The notes below the pieces were generated by a model. The model had not been told where the DNA came from. It searched no databases and saw only the letters and a list, made by a program, of their open reading frames with translations. Made by a program: the position numbers and the translations under genes. A DNA stretch of 64,000 bases from Wandonia haliotis (GTDB taxonomy: Bacteria > Bacteroidota > Bacteroidia > Flavobacteriales_D > Crocinitomicaceae), in the NCBI RefSeq assembly GCF_039523435.1, contig NZ_BAAAFH010000022.1:620001-684000 (forward strand), written 5' to 3'. Shown here one piece after another: positions 49,883 to 59,133 of this stretch (the first letter of the stretch is position 1; each line of letters starts with the position of its first letter).

Positions 49883-51728
49883 GACCAGCCTCCTCTATCA
49901 CAAAGTTATTATACCGAACGATAAACACATTATTGTTCTCAAAACCATTCTGAACACCTCTTGTTGAATAATGTATATTGTTTATCACCCCTTCAATCGG
50001 TTTCTTGGATTTCAATAAGTATTTCAAAACAAATTGCATTGTAACGTCAAATCCCTGCATAGCATATTTATCCGGATCTGTTTTATATACATCACGAAAA
50101 ATCTTGATAAAATCCTGTACCTGTTGCTCCTCGTAATTGACCGAAACTGCAGATGGATAATGTAAGTTCAGACGGCGTTTGTAATCCAGCTTCACCTCGT
50201 CATAACCATCCCAATCGCGAAGTCCGTATACGCGGATATCGGCTTCGTCATAGGTTCTGGATATATTCCTCACCTTATTCATGGTCGTCATAAAGTTTGC
50301 TGCAAAAACACGGCTTTCGGAAGGAACCACAAAAATATTCACCATGTCCTTCTGAATATGCGTCGCAATATCTCTTCCTGAAGTAGATCCTAAATTAATT
50401 TCCTTCAGAACAGGTCTGAACGCTCCGGTTCCCAATTGATCATTTAATCGTTTCCGAACGATTTCGTAATTCTTTTCATCTGCTTTCAAACCACTTTTCA
50501 CAAGAATAATATTGTGCTTCGCATGATTCTTAATCAATTCATCTGCCATTCCCTCCAGTAATCTTGTATCCGAAGGAACAGAAGCAAATACAAAACGATT
50601 ACTCTTCAGATTAGAAACAGGTATAGGTACGGGAGCAAGAATGGGAACTTTATTCTTCTTCGCCCAGCTTGCAACAGCTTTAGATGGTCCGGGCATAAGT
50701 GGTCCAATCACTAAATCCCAATCCGACCCTTCCATTTTTCCAAGAAGCTTACTGGTAGTCAATGAATCAGATTTAGTATCAAACAAACTCACTTCTGCAT
50801 TCAAGCCCAAATTCGCTAACGAATCAAGTGCCAGTTTTATTCCCATATAGAACTCTACAGCTACACTTGTGTATTTATTCATGGAAGCTCCGACAGAAAC
50901 CCCATAAACTCCACCATTGAGATCATAATTCATCGGAAGTAAAACAGCAACCCGAAACTGATCTTTTCTCGGGAACAGCAAAACAGAATCTGCGATCAAA
51001 TCATCATCTGCCTCCGGAACTTCCCGCACAACAACGCCTGTAATTGTTTCTTTTTTCAGGGGAATGACTAATACATCTCCTGTTCTTATTTTATTATTTT
51101 TGATCTTATTGACTTTCACAAGTGTATCCATCGACACCATGAACCGCTTCGAGATTGAATACAGGGTCTCGTGTTTCAGAACCGTATGTTCTACCAGTGA
51201 ATCTTCAAAAATCACCCGAGTTACAGGCTGTTGTTCTCTTACCTGATCTTCAACTTGTTCTGGAGTCGTTGAATTTGTTGCTTGTTCATCAGTTCTTCCC
51301 TCAATAATCAATTCCTGACCGATGGAAAGTCCGTTTTCAACTCCCGGGTTTTTTGCCATTAAAACATCAACAGAGATTCCATACTTTCGCGATATGCCAT
51401 ACAACGTTTCTCCCTGCTCAACTTTATGGATTGTTCTTCTCTCTGTTTTCTGAACAGGTGCTGTAGTCGTCTCCTCTCCCGGAACAGGAATCCAGACAAT
51501 CTGACCGATAGACAAACCGCTCTCTACTCCCGGATTTTCCCGAATAATCGATTCTACAGGCACTTTATAGGTATTATACAAACCCCAAAGTGTATTTCCC
51601 TGCTGGACAACATGTACATAAAACTTTTTCCCCTCTCTTTCCTTCACTTCGACTTCACCCGGTTGAGCGAAAGCGAACTGAACAAAAGACACACACAACA
51701 CTAAACAATACAGCAGTCTGCTACTCAT
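49872..51728 (-). CDS. LysM-repeat protein with periplasmic-binding-type C-terminal domain
   Basis: A 618-residue exported protein (signal LLYCLVLCVSFVQFAFAQ). Three LysM peptidoglycan-binding repeats follow: VVQQGNTLWGLYNTYKVPVE (~38), KVEQGETLYGISRKYGISVD (~101) and VLKHETLYSISKRFMVSMD (~183). After a linker comes a type-I periplasmic-binding fold: VAVLLPMNYDLNGG, LALDSLANLGLNAEVSLFDT, LVIGPLMPGPSKAVASWAKK, HNIILVKSG, then YAMQGFDVTMQFVLKYL. It resembles amino-acid ABC receptor-like domains but no transporter genes are nearby, so it may instead be a cell-wall-bound sensor or scaffold. It overlaps hemF and follows guaA. Confidence 0.85.
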   Translation of the reverse strand: MSSRLLYCLVLCVSFVQFAFAQPGEVEVKEREGKKFYVHVVQQGNTLWGLYNTYKVPVESIIRENPGVESGLSIGQIVWIPVPGEETTTAPVQKTERRTIHKVEQGETLYGISRKYGISVDVLMAKNPGVENGLSIGQELIIEGRTDEQATNSTTPEQVEDQVREQQPVTRVIFEDSLVEHTVLKHETLYSISKRFMVSMDTLVKVNKIKNNKIRTGDVLVIPLKKETITGVVVREVPEADDDLIADSVLLFPRKDQFRVAVLLPMNYDLNGGVYGVSVGASMNKYTSVAVEFYMGIKLALDSLANLGLNAEVSLFDTKSDSLTTSKLLGKMEGSDWDLVIGPLMPGPSKAVASWAKKNKVPILAPVPIPVSNLKSNRFVFASVPSDTRLLEGMADELIKNHAKHNIILVKSGLKADEKNYEIVRKRLNDQLGTGAFRPVLKEINLGSTSGRDIATHIQKDMVNIFVVPSESRVFAANFMTTMNKVRNISRTYDEADIRVYGLRDWDGYDEVKLDYKRRLNLHYPSAVSVNYEEQQVQDFIKIFRDVYKTDPDKYAMQGFDVTMQFVLKYLLKSKKPIEGVINNIHYSTRGVQNGFENNNVFIVRYNNFVIEEAGRVY

Positions 51729-51740
51729 ATTTTACTGTTT

Positions 51741-53273
51741 TTATTCCCACTCAATTGTCGCAGGTGGTTTAGAACTGATATCGTAAGTAACCCGATTAAT
51801 CCCTTTCACCTGATTGATAATTTTATTTGAGATCTTAGAAAGAAAATCATACGGCAAATGACACCAGTCAGCAGTCATACCATCTGTAGAGGTAACTGCT
51901 CTGAGAGCAACCGCATTTTCGTATGTTCTTTCATCTCCCATAACTCCTACTGACTGAACCGGAAGTAAAATTGCACCGGCCTGCCAAACGTCGTCGTATA
52001 AACCGTCTTCTTTTAATCCGTTGATAAAAATAGCATCAACTTCCTGAAGAATGCGTACTTTTTCTGCTGTTACTTCTCCCAGAATACGGATCCCTAATCC
52101 AGGACCTGGGAATGGATGACGACCAAGGATGTTCGCCGGAATATTTAGCGTACTTCCTACCCGACGCACTTCATCTTTAAACAACAAACGCAAAGGCTCT
52201 ACTACTTTTAGCTGCATATAATCCGGTAATCCACCGACATTATGATGTGACTTAATTGTAGCAGAAGGTCCTCCCGAAACGGAAACGGATTCGATTACGT
52301 CCGGATAAATAGTTCCCTGCCCCAGCCATTTTGCATCTTTCACTTTCTTCGATTCTTCATCAAAGACGTCTACAAATACTTTGCCAATCGCTTTTCGTTT
52401 TGCTTCAGGATCTGTCACTCCGGACAAGGCACTATAGAAATCAGAACTTGCATCTACACCTTTCACATTCAGCCCCATTCCTTTATAGGACTCCAACACA
52501 TCCTGAAATTCGTTCTTTCTCAACAAACCATTATCAACAAAGATACAGTGTAAATTTGCACCGATAGCTTTGTGAAGTAACATCGCCGCAACTGAAGAAT
52601 CGACTCCTCCGGAAAGACCTAATATCACTTTATCATCACCCAGTTTTTCTTTCAACTCCGCAACTGTTTCCTCAACAAATGATTGAGGTGTCCAATCCAT
52701 TTTACAACCACAGATGTCCTTAACAAAGTTTCTCAGCATTTCCATTCCTTCTAAAGAATGGTATACTTCCGGGTGAAATTGGATTCCGTATGTTTCTTCT
52801 CCTTCAACATAATAAGCAGCTACCTGCACATCTTTTGTACTGGCAATTACCTTAAAGTTGTCCGGTAAAATCTTTATCGTATCTCCATGCGACATCCACA
52901 CTTGTGAACCGTGGGAAACATTTTGCATCAACACATGACTCTGATCTACGAAAGACAGATTTGCTCTTCCGTATTCTCTTGTTGAAGAAGGAAGTACCTC
53001 TCCTCCAAAATTATGCGCCATGTACTGTGCACCAAAACACACTCCCAATAAAGGAAGTTTTCCTTTGATTTCTGACAAGTCCGGTCTGGGTGCTTTTTCA
53101 TCCCTTACAGAAAAAGGAGAACCTGAAAGGATCACTCCTTTTACTTCTTCCCCATATTCAGGAACTTTATTCCAGGGATGAATTTCACAATAAACATTTA
53201 GCTCTCTTAATCTTCGAGCTATTAGTTGGGTGTACTGTGACCCAAAATCGAGAATCAGAATCATTTCTTGCAT
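51741..53273 (-). CDS. guaA: GMP synthase (glutamine-hydrolysing)
   Basis: A 510-residue enzyme converting XMP, ATP and glutamine to GMP. Glutamine amidotransferase domain: ILDFGSQYTQLIARRLRE, catalytic Cys in LGVCFGAQYMAHNFGG, His/Glu in GIQFHPEVYHS. ATP pyrophosphatase P-loop: ILGLSGGVDSSVAAMLL. Dimerisation domain: HPFPGPGLGIRILGE, ending PPATIEWE. ATG at 53273 gives the normal start; upstream in-frame Met residues add non-homologous sequence. It is 12 bp before the LysM gene on the same strand. Confidence 0.97.
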   Translation of the reverse strand: MQEMILILDFGSQYTQLIARRLRELNVYCEIHPWNKVPEYGEEVKGVILSGSPFSVRDEKAPRPDLSEIKGKLPLLGVCFGAQYMAHNFGGEVLPSSTREYGRANLSFVDQSHVLMQNVSHGSQVWMSHGDTIKILPDNFKVIASTKDVQVAAYYVEGEETYGIQFHPEVYHSLEGMEMLRNFVKDICGCKMDWTPQSFVEETVAELKEKLGDDKVILGLSGGVDSSVAAMLLHKAIGANLHCIFVDNGLLRKNEFQDVLESYKGMGLNVKGVDASSDFYSALSGVTDPEAKRKAIGKVFVDVFDEESKKVKDAKWLGQGTIYPDVIESVSVSGGPSATIKSHHNVGGLPDYMQLKVVEPLRLLFKDEVRRVGSTLNIPANILGRHPFPGPGLGIRILGEVTAEKVRILQEVDAIFINGLKEDGLYDDVWQAGAILLPVQSVGVMGDERTYENAVALRAVTSTDGMTADWCHLPYDFLSKISNKIINQVKGINRVTYDISSKPPATIEWE

Positions 53274-53367
53274 GGCGCAAAGATACTTAGTTGAATTTAA
53301 TTTAAACGGCGGAATCCTGAAAAACCTCATTCATCCGCATTATCTTAATTGGTGGTACAAAGAGCAC

Positions 53368-54321
53368 CTATATTCCCTTTTCTTTTAAGAACTCTAGAAC
53401 ATTCTTTTCTATACGGTTTTCCAAATCAGAAACATCTCCTTTCACGAAAGTCTTTCCTGAAATTTTTTCGTACAACTCAATGTATCTTTCGGTAATTGTA
53501 GCGACAAATTCATTCGTCATTTCAGGAATTTGTTGTCCCTCTTTCCCCTGAAAGCCGTTTTCTATCAACCATTCACGAACAAACTCTTTAGAAAGTTGCT
53601 TCTGCTTCTCTCCTTTCTCTTGTCGTTCGCTGTATCCCTCAGCATAAAAATAACGGGAGGAATCAGGTGTATGAATTTCATCTATCAGATAAATTTCATC
53701 TCCCCGTTTACCAAATTCATATTTGGTATCGACCAAAATAAGTCCCTGTTTTGCCGCCATTTCAGTACCTCGTTCGAAAAGCTCACGTGTATATTTTTCC
53801 AACAATTGGTAATCTTCCTCTGACACAAGTCCCTGAGCAATGATTTCTTCACGGGTAATATCTTCATCATGTCCTTCAAGGGCTTTCGCAGCAGGTGTGA
53901 TAATGGGTTCAGGAAATTTATCATTTTCCTTCATCCCTTCCGGCATTTGTACACCGCACAACACTCTTTTACCCGCCTTGTATTCACGCCAGGCATGCCC
54001 TGCCAGATATCCGCGTATCACCATTTCAACACGAATCGGCTCACAGGCATATCCGATTGCAACCGAAGGATCAGGCGCTCCCAATAACCAGTTGGGACAG
54101 ATATCTCTCGTTGCCTCAAGGAACATAGTCGCTACCTGATTCAATACTTGTCCTTTGAATGGTATTCCCTTGGGAAGGATCACATCAAAAGCAGAAATTC
54201 TGTCTGTTGCAACCATTACCATGTACTCATCTTTAATTGTATACACTTCGCGTACTTTTCCCTTGTAGACATTTGTTTGTCCGGGGAAATTAAAAGAAGT
54301 GGTTGTTACCGTATTACTCAT
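53368..54321 (-). CDS. purC: Phosphoribosylaminoimidazole-succinocarboxamide synthase
   Basis: A 317-residue SAICAR synthase of purine synthesis. Signatures: YKGKVREVYTI, VATDRISAFDVILPKGIPFK, EMVIRGYLAGHAWREYKAGK, LVDTKYEFGK and IYLIDEIHTPDSSRY. Longer than the ~240-residue E. coli form, like the eukaryotic/Bacteroidota type. ATG at 54321 overlaps the phoH stop in the sequence ATGAGTAA, so translation is probably coupled. guaA lies downstream, giving two purine genes in a row. Confidence 0.96.
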   Translation of the reverse strand: MSNTVTTTSFNFPGQTNVYKGKVREVYTIKDEYMVMVATDRISAFDVILPKGIPFKGQVLNQVATMFLEATRDICPNWLLGAPDPSVAIGYACEPIRVEMVIRGYLAGHAWREYKAGKRVLCGVQMPEGMKENDKFPEPIITPAAKALEGHDEDITREEIIAQGLVSEEDYQLLEKYTRELFERGTEMAAKQGLILVDTKYEFGKRGDEIYLIDEIHTPDSSRYFYAEGYSERQEKGEKQKQLSKEFVREWLIENGFQGKEGQQIPEMTNEFVATITERYIELYEKISGKTFVKGDVSDLENRIEKNVLEFLKEKGI

Positions 54322-55261
54322 TATTATCTGCTTTATCAAATGCTTCTATTATTCGTTTCACTAACCTGTGTCGTATCACATCATTCTGATTCAGATGCAC
54401 AATACCAATCCCGTCAATTCCATCCAGAATAGTAAGTGCATACCGCAATCCCGAACGTTGTCTGTGCGGTAAATCTACCTGAGACATATCTCCGGTTATG
54501 ACAAACTTAGCTGTTCGTCCCATACGGGTCAGGAACATTTTTATCTGACTCTCCGTTGCGTTCTGAGCTTCATCGAGAATCACAAATGCCTTATCCAAGG
54601 TTCGCCCTCTCATAAATGCAAGCGGGGCAATTTCTATCACACCATTTTCCAAAAAGTCATTTAACTTTTCCGGAGGAATCATGTCCCGCAAAGCGTCGTA
54701 TAGAGGCATCAGGTACGGATCCAGTTTTTCTTTTAAATCCCCGGGAAGGAATCCCAAATTCTCCCCTGCTTCAACTGCCGGACGTGTAAGGATAATTCTC
54801 CGAATTTCCTTATTCTTCAGTGCCCGTACTGCTAAAGCAACAGCTGTATAGGTTTTCCCGGTACCTGCCGGACCAACTGCAAAAACCATATCATTTACAT
54901 TGACAGTTTCAACCAGTTTTCGTTGGTTGAGTGTTCTGGCCATAATCCTGTGCCCGCCATTTCCATGTACCAACACTTCTCCCCCGTCTCCGGAAACTAC
55001 TTTCGGACCATCTTCCAACATAAGATTATCAATGTTATTCTCAGAAAGTGAATTGTATTTATGCAAATGCGCAAGTATCAGTTCCAGTTTTGACTCAAAT
55101 ACTTCCAGACGCTCGTCATCCCCTATGGCAGTTAGCTCGTTACCTCTTGCCATAATTTTAATACCCGGGAAATACTTCCTGATATAGTTCAGCTTTTCGT
55201 TGTTCACCCCCAGTAGCAGAACCGGGTCTAGTCCCTTAATTTCAAACTTCTTTTCTTTCAA
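54314..55261 (-). CDS. phoH: PhoH-family ATPase
   Basis: A 315-residue cytosolic P-loop NTPase. N-terminal KH-like part with VLLLGVNNEKLNYIRKYF, then Walker A FAVGPAGTGKTYTAVALA, RPAVEAGENLGFLPGDLKEK, Walker B AFVILDEAQNATESQIKMFL and the sensor FVITGDMSQVDLP, all typical of PhoH/PhoL. PhoH proteins are thought to work on RNA; the exact role is uncertain. It is divergent from the SAM hydrolase gene at 55368 and overlaps purC. Confidence 0.94.
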   Translation of the reverse strand: MKEKKFEIKGLDPVLLLGVNNEKLNYIRKYFPGIKIMARGNELTAIGDDERLEVFESKLELILAHLHKYNSLSENNIDNLMLEDGPKVVSGDGGEVLVHGNGGHRIMARTLNQRKLVETVNVNDMVFAVGPAGTGKTYTAVALAVRALKNKEIRRIILTRPAVEAGENLGFLPGDLKEKLDPYLMPLYDALRDMIPPEKLNDFLENGVIEIAPLAFMRGRTLDKAFVILDEAQNATESQIKMFLTRMGRTAKFVITGDMSQVDLPHRQRSGLRYALTILDGIDGIGIVHLNQNDVIRHRLVKRIIEAFDKADNNE

Positions 55262-55312
55262 GTCCTGTTATCAATCAAAATTCAATTGCTATCCCAATTC
55301 AAAAAATAGGAT

Positions 55313-55320
55313 TATTTTTG
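55313..55320 (+). promoter_or_regulatory. Probable -7 box for the 55368 gene
   Basis: TATTTTTG fits TAnnTTTG with a TTG 24 nt upstream (55286-55288), a rather long spacer. It is in the divergent phoH/SAM-hydrolase intergenic region, 48 nt before the start. Confidence 0.4.
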
Positions 55321-55367
55321 GGTCAAAATTAGGAAATAAATCATTTAGCTGCACATTTGCAAAACAA

Positions 55368-56228
55368 ATGAGTATAATTACACTGACATCTGACATGGGT
55401 TTACAGGACTACTACGTGGGTTCCCTTAAGGGCTTCATCCTCCGTCAGTACCCTGAAGCAAGACTAATAGATATCAGCCACAGTGTACAGCCCTTCAATA
55501 TTCTTCAGGCTGCTTTTTTCCTGCGCAACTGCATTTCTGACTTTCCGGAAGGCACTATACATCTCATCGCTGTAAACAGTGAGCCTGTCATTAATTTCGG
55601 ACGACCGGAAGATGGTAAGTTCCCCAGTATAATGAAATTTAAGGGGCAGTACTTTGTATCGACTGACAATGGTTTCTTTTCCTTACTACTTAAAGATGCC
55701 GAACCAGAAAAAATCTATCGTATAGATGGCGCCGTTTCTTCTCCGGCTGCTCTGCGCTATCCTGCAAAAAATATTCTTGCAAAAGCTGCGGCTCAACTTG
55801 CTTCCGGAATTCCCGCAGATGAAATTGGTGAAGAAGTAGATTATTTCAACAAAGCTTTTGCCGTAAACGCTGTTATTGAAGAAAATCTTCTCAAAGGAAC
55901 AGTCATCCATATTGACCATTACGGAAATGCAATCACGAATATAACCGAGGATCTATTCAAAAGGGTCGGAAATGACGAACCATTTACAATTTATTTCCGA
56001 CGAAAAGAATATTACATTGACGAAATCAGTCACGCTTACGGCGACGTTCCGGAAGGAGAGAAGCTGGCATTGTTCAATTCCGGAGGTTATCTTGAGATTG
56101 CTATAAACAAAGGGGTTTCCGGCAACGGCGGGGGAGCTAATTCACTTTTCGGATTACATATCAATGATATCGTCCGCATCGAATTTTCGCCACGCGGCTC
56201 CCGATCAACACTTGAGTCCCTCTTTTAA
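55368..56228 (+). CDS. SAM hydroxide adenosyltransferase family protein (SAM hydrolase)
   Basis: A 286-residue DUF62/SAM_adeno_trans protein. It starts with the family motif ITLTSDMGLQDYYVGSLKG, then LIDISHSVQPFNILQAAFFL and FVSTDNGFFSLLL (substrate-binding Asp/Asn), and the C-terminal domain has IDHYGNAITNITEDLF and FNSGGYLEIAINKGV. Members convert SAM to adenosine and methionine. ATG at 55368 is used because conservation begins there; the open frame extends to 55200 across the phoH start. ABM gene follows 9 bp later. Confidence 0.92.
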   Translation: MSIITLTSDMGLQDYYVGSLKGFILRQYPEARLIDISHSVQPFNILQAAFFLRNCISDFPEGTIHLIAVNSEPVINFGRPEDGKFPSIMKFKGQYFVSTDNGFFSLLLKDAEPEKIYRIDGAVSSPAALRYPAKNILAKAAAQLASGIPADEIGEEVDYFNKAFAVNAVIEENLLKGTVIHIDHYGNAITNITEDLFKRVGNDEPFTIYFRRKEYYIDEISHAYGDVPEGEKLALFNSGGYLEIAINKGVSGNGGGANSLFGLHINDIVRIEFSPRGSRSTLESLF

Positions 56229-56237
56229 TTATTGACT

Positions 56238-56522
56238 ATGATTACACGTATTGTCAAACTGGAAATACAGCCTGATAAAGCTCTGGAGTTCAGAAAAATT
56301 TTTGCAGAGAATCAAAAATCTATTTCCGGTTTTCCCGGTTGTCACGAAGTACGTCTGGTACATTCTAACTCTAACGACCAGACACATTTTACGATCAGTT
56401 TATGGGAGAACGAAGAATCTCTTGAAAATTACCGTCACTCTGAACTATTCGGAAAAATCTGGCCTACAGTAAAACCATGGTTTGCTGAAAAAGCACAGGC
56501 ATGGAGTACCGTATCGTTCTAA
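56238..56522 (+). CDS. ABM-domain protein (antibiotic biosynthesis monooxygenase-like)
   Basis: A 94-residue single ferredoxin-like domain of the ABM superfamily: ITRIVKLEIQPDKALEFRKI, SGFPGCHEVRLVHS, HFTISLWENEESLENYRHSE and the final WFAEKAQAWSTV. Such small dimeric proteins include quinol or heme oxygenases, but many are uncharacterised. ATG at 56238 is preferred to TTG at 56232. Probably co-transcribed with the SAM hydrolase gene. Confidence 0.85.
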   Translation: MITRIVKLEIQPDKALEFRKIFAENQKSISGFPGCHEVRLVHSNSNDQTHFTISLWENEESLENYRHSELFGKIWPTVKPWFAEKAQAWSTVSF

Positions 56523-56550
56523 AAGCGTTTTTTTAAAACTTTAACGCTTT
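56522..56550 (+). terminator. Possible terminator after the ABM gene
   Basis: AAAGCGTT (56522-56529) pairs with AACGCTTT (56543-56550) around a T-rich 13-nt loop; the hairpin starts at the stop codon but has no 3' T-tract, so termination is uncertain. Confidence 0.5.
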
Positions 56551-56577
56551 GTCGTTCTGCTCTGTCAAAAAAACCGT

Positions 56578-56585
56578 TAATTTTG
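56578..56585 (+). promoter_or_regulatory. Probable -7 box for gldF
   Basis: TAATTTTG matches TAnnTTTG, 17 nt before the gldF ATG, implying a very short leader. The nearest TTTG upstream (56548-56551) is 26 nt away. Confidence 0.45.
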
Positions 56586-56601
56586 AGCAAAATCAGGCAA
56601 T

Positions 56602-57333
56602 ATGCGCGCTTTGTATTTGAAAGAAATCCGGGGATTCCTTAGTTCTATCATTGGCTATGTTTTTATATTTATATTCCTCATTGCCAATGGAACATTCCTC
56701 TGGTTTGTAAATTATGACACCAACATATTGGAAGGAAAGGTCGCCGACCTCATTCCTTTCTTTAATCTGGCTCCAGTAATTTTCCTCATCCTTATTCCGG
56801 CAATCACCATGCGGTCAATCGCTGAGGAAAAACGAACAGGCACAATAGAACTATTGTTTACGCGCCCTATCAGCGAGTGGCAAATTGTATTTTCCAAATT
56901 TTTGGCAGGGGCCACTCTGGTTTTTATCAGTCTCTTGCCCACTCTGGTTTATTACGTATCTGTTTATTACCTGGGAAAACCGGTTGGGAATATTGATCAC
57001 GGAGCAACTATAACCTCGTATATCGGACTCTTACTACTTGGCGTATCTTTTGTTTCGATAGGTTTATTCGCTAGCTCCATTACACAATCTCAGATCGTAG
57101 CCTTTATTATTGCTATGTTCGGAAGTTGGTTTTTGTATGAAGGACTTGACCTGATTGGTTCTTTTTCGATTTGGGGAGATCTTGATTTTTTATTCAAGAA
57201 CATTGGCATAAAAGCACACTATGACTCAATTATGAAAGGCGTTGTTGACACGCGTGATCTCATTTATTTTCTATCGTTAATTGCGATATTTTTATTAAGC
57301 ACTCATACTGTTCTGAAAGGGCATAAACGATAA
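56602..57333 (+). CDS. gldF: Gliding-motility ABC transporter permease GldF
   Basis: A 243-residue ABC-2-type permease with six hydrophobic helices. The start MRALYLKEIRGFLSSIIGYVF and the region PAITMRSIAEEKRTGTIELL are typical of GldF. With GldG and the GldA ATPase (not in window) it forms an ABC complex needed for gliding in Flavobacterium johnsoniae; several non-gliding Bacteroidota keep it. gldG begins 4 bp after its stop. Confidence 0.93.
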   Translation: MRALYLKEIRGFLSSIIGYVFIFIFLIANGTFLWFVNYDTNILEGKVADLIPFFNLAPVIFLILIPAITMRSIAEEKRTGTIELLFTRPISEWQIVFSKFLAGATLVFISLLPTLVYYVSVYYLGKPVGNIDHGATITSYIGLLLLGVSFVSIGLFASSITQSQIVAFIIAMFGSWFLYEGLDLIGSFSIWGDLDFLFKNIGIKAHYDSIMKGVVDTRDLIYFLSLIAIFLLSTHTVLKGHKR

Positions 57334-57336
57334 AAT

Positions 57337-59112
57337 ATGAATCAGAAGAAAATAGGTAATAAATTATACGACTGGGGACTGCTTTCTACGGTTCTGATCG
57401 GAATCATATTTCTGAACATTATCGGTTCCTTCTTTTTCTGGCGTTGGGACTTGACCCATGATAAGCGCTATTCATTAACCGAACAAACCAAAACGTTTCT
57501 GGAGAATACGGAGAACTTTCAGGACAAAGTACTGTTCAAAGTCTACCTGGAAGGAAATCTCCCCTCTGATCTGAAGCAGATTCGCAATGCTGTTGAAGAT
57601 AAACTCAGAGACTTTTCTTTATACGCAGGGAACCGTATTGAATACGAATTTATTGATCCAAACGAAGGTTCGGAAATTGATGTTCAGGACCTAGGGGAAA
57701 TACTCTACAGTGAAGGAAATGGGATCCGACCTACGGACATGACCATACAATCTGTAAATCAGGTAAACAACCTGCTTATCTGGCCGGGAGCGGTCATCAC
57801 GTACCAGGGAGAAACAAAAGGGTATGTCCAGTTCTTTAACCGGTCGAGAATTCACTCTGCCGAAAATCTTGACGGGCTTGTACAGGGAGCTATAAATGAT
57901 CTTGAATACAATCTTCTCAACGGACTTCGTCTGGCGGTAGCAGATCGAAAACCTGTCATAGGATTCTTGCAAGGGCATGGAGAATGGAACGAAAACCAAA
58001 CAATGGTATTCCGGTCTTTGTTACGAAAAAATTATGTTACCAAAAATATTTCTATCAACGATAGTATAGACGCGCTCAATAAACTTGACGGATTGATCAT
58101 AGCGGGACCTAAAAACCGCTTCTCAGAAAAAGATAAATATGTAATTGATCAGTTCCTGATGCGCGGAGGGAAACTAATGTATTTCGTAGATCCGTTGAAT
58201 ATCAATCAGGATTCATTGTTCTACAACGGTCATACACAGACCACTTCCCGGGCATTGAATATCTCGGATCAGATTTTTAAATATGGTATTCGTGTCAATG
58301 AGGATCTCGTAGTAGATGCGCAATGCGGACCTAATTACATTCCGGGGCACCCGCAAAAAATTATGCCCTGGTATTTCTATCCCATTGCAGATGGCACTAA
58401 CCACCCTGTTTCTAAAAATATAGACCCGGTTGTTCTCCGCTATGCATCCTCGCTTGAATTTGTCGGAAATGACACAAACCGTAGAATCCCACTTCTTCAA
58501 AGCTCAGGAAATACAACGGTACGTCGTTCTCCTGCACGGATAGATTATCGTTTTGTAGATCTTGAGCCCGATTTTGCTGTGGATCCCGATAATCCGGCTA
58601 ACAAAATTATGATGGCAGGAATCGTTGAAGGGCATTTTGTGTCCAACTACAAAAACAGACTTGTAGAAGAATTTGCTAAAAATCCCGAAGCCCGTTTCCT
58701 AGAAGAAAGCAGTAAAGCTTCGAAAGTTCTTGTTGTCGGTGATGCTAATCTGGTCACCAACAAATATGACTCAATCTACTCAAAATCACAAGGCAGATAT
58801 GATTATCGCCCCGTGAACTTTGATGAATTCAAGTTTGATCCTTTTGATCCGAATATGAATGCAGGAAAGTCGATGCCGATGTTTGTATATGGGACAGCTG
58901 AATTCCTGCTCAACTCAGTCGATTACATGATGGGAGATGAGTCCGTATTAGGAGTGCGTTCCAGAAGTATAACCATCCGTCCACTGGATGAAGAAAAAAT
59001 AAATTCAGAAGCCCGTTTCTGGCAGGTAATCAACATACTAATTCCTCTTATTGCTATCACATTTCTGGGAATTGTTTTCTTTTATATCAGAAAACGACGA
59101 TTTGCCCGTTAA
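57337..59112 (+). CDS. gldG: Gliding-motility ABC transporter auxiliary protein GldG
   Basis: A 591-residue membrane protein: N-terminal helix (WGLLSTVLIGIIFLNIIGSF), a large periplasmic domain with RWDLTHDKRYSLTEQTKTFL, VIGFLQGHGEWNENQ (GldG/ABC auxiliary domain) and a C-terminal helix INILIPLIAITFLGIVFFYI. It works with GldF. Assignment rests on these motifs and direct adjacency. DUF4340 protein follows 22 bp later. Confidence 0.93.
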   Translation: MNQKKIGNKLYDWGLLSTVLIGIIFLNIIGSFFFWRWDLTHDKRYSLTEQTKTFLENTENFQDKVLFKVYLEGNLPSDLKQIRNAVEDKLRDFSLYAGNRIEYEFIDPNEGSEIDVQDLGEILYSEGNGIRPTDMTIQSVNQVNNLLIWPGAVITYQGETKGYVQFFNRSRIHSAENLDGLVQGAINDLEYNLLNGLRLAVADRKPVIGFLQGHGEWNENQTMVFRSLLRKNYVTKNISINDSIDALNKLDGLIIAGPKNRFSEKDKYVIDQFLMRGGKLMYFVDPLNINQDSLFYNGHTQTTSRALNISDQIFKYGIRVNEDLVVDAQCGPNYIPGHPQKIMPWYFYPIADGTNHPVSKNIDPVVLRYASSLEFVGNDTNRRIPLLQSSGNTTVRRSPARIDYRFVDLEPDFAVDPDNPANKIMMAGIVEGHFVSNYKNRLVEEFAKNPEARFLEESSKASKVLVVGDANLVTNKYDSIYSKSQGRYDYRPVNFDEFKFDPFDPNMNAGKSMPMFVYGTAEFLLNSVDYMMGDESVLGVRSRSITIRPLDEEKINSEARFWQVINILIPLIAITFLGIVFFYIRKRRFAR

Positions 59113-59133
59113 TCAATCAGAGAAAATAAAATT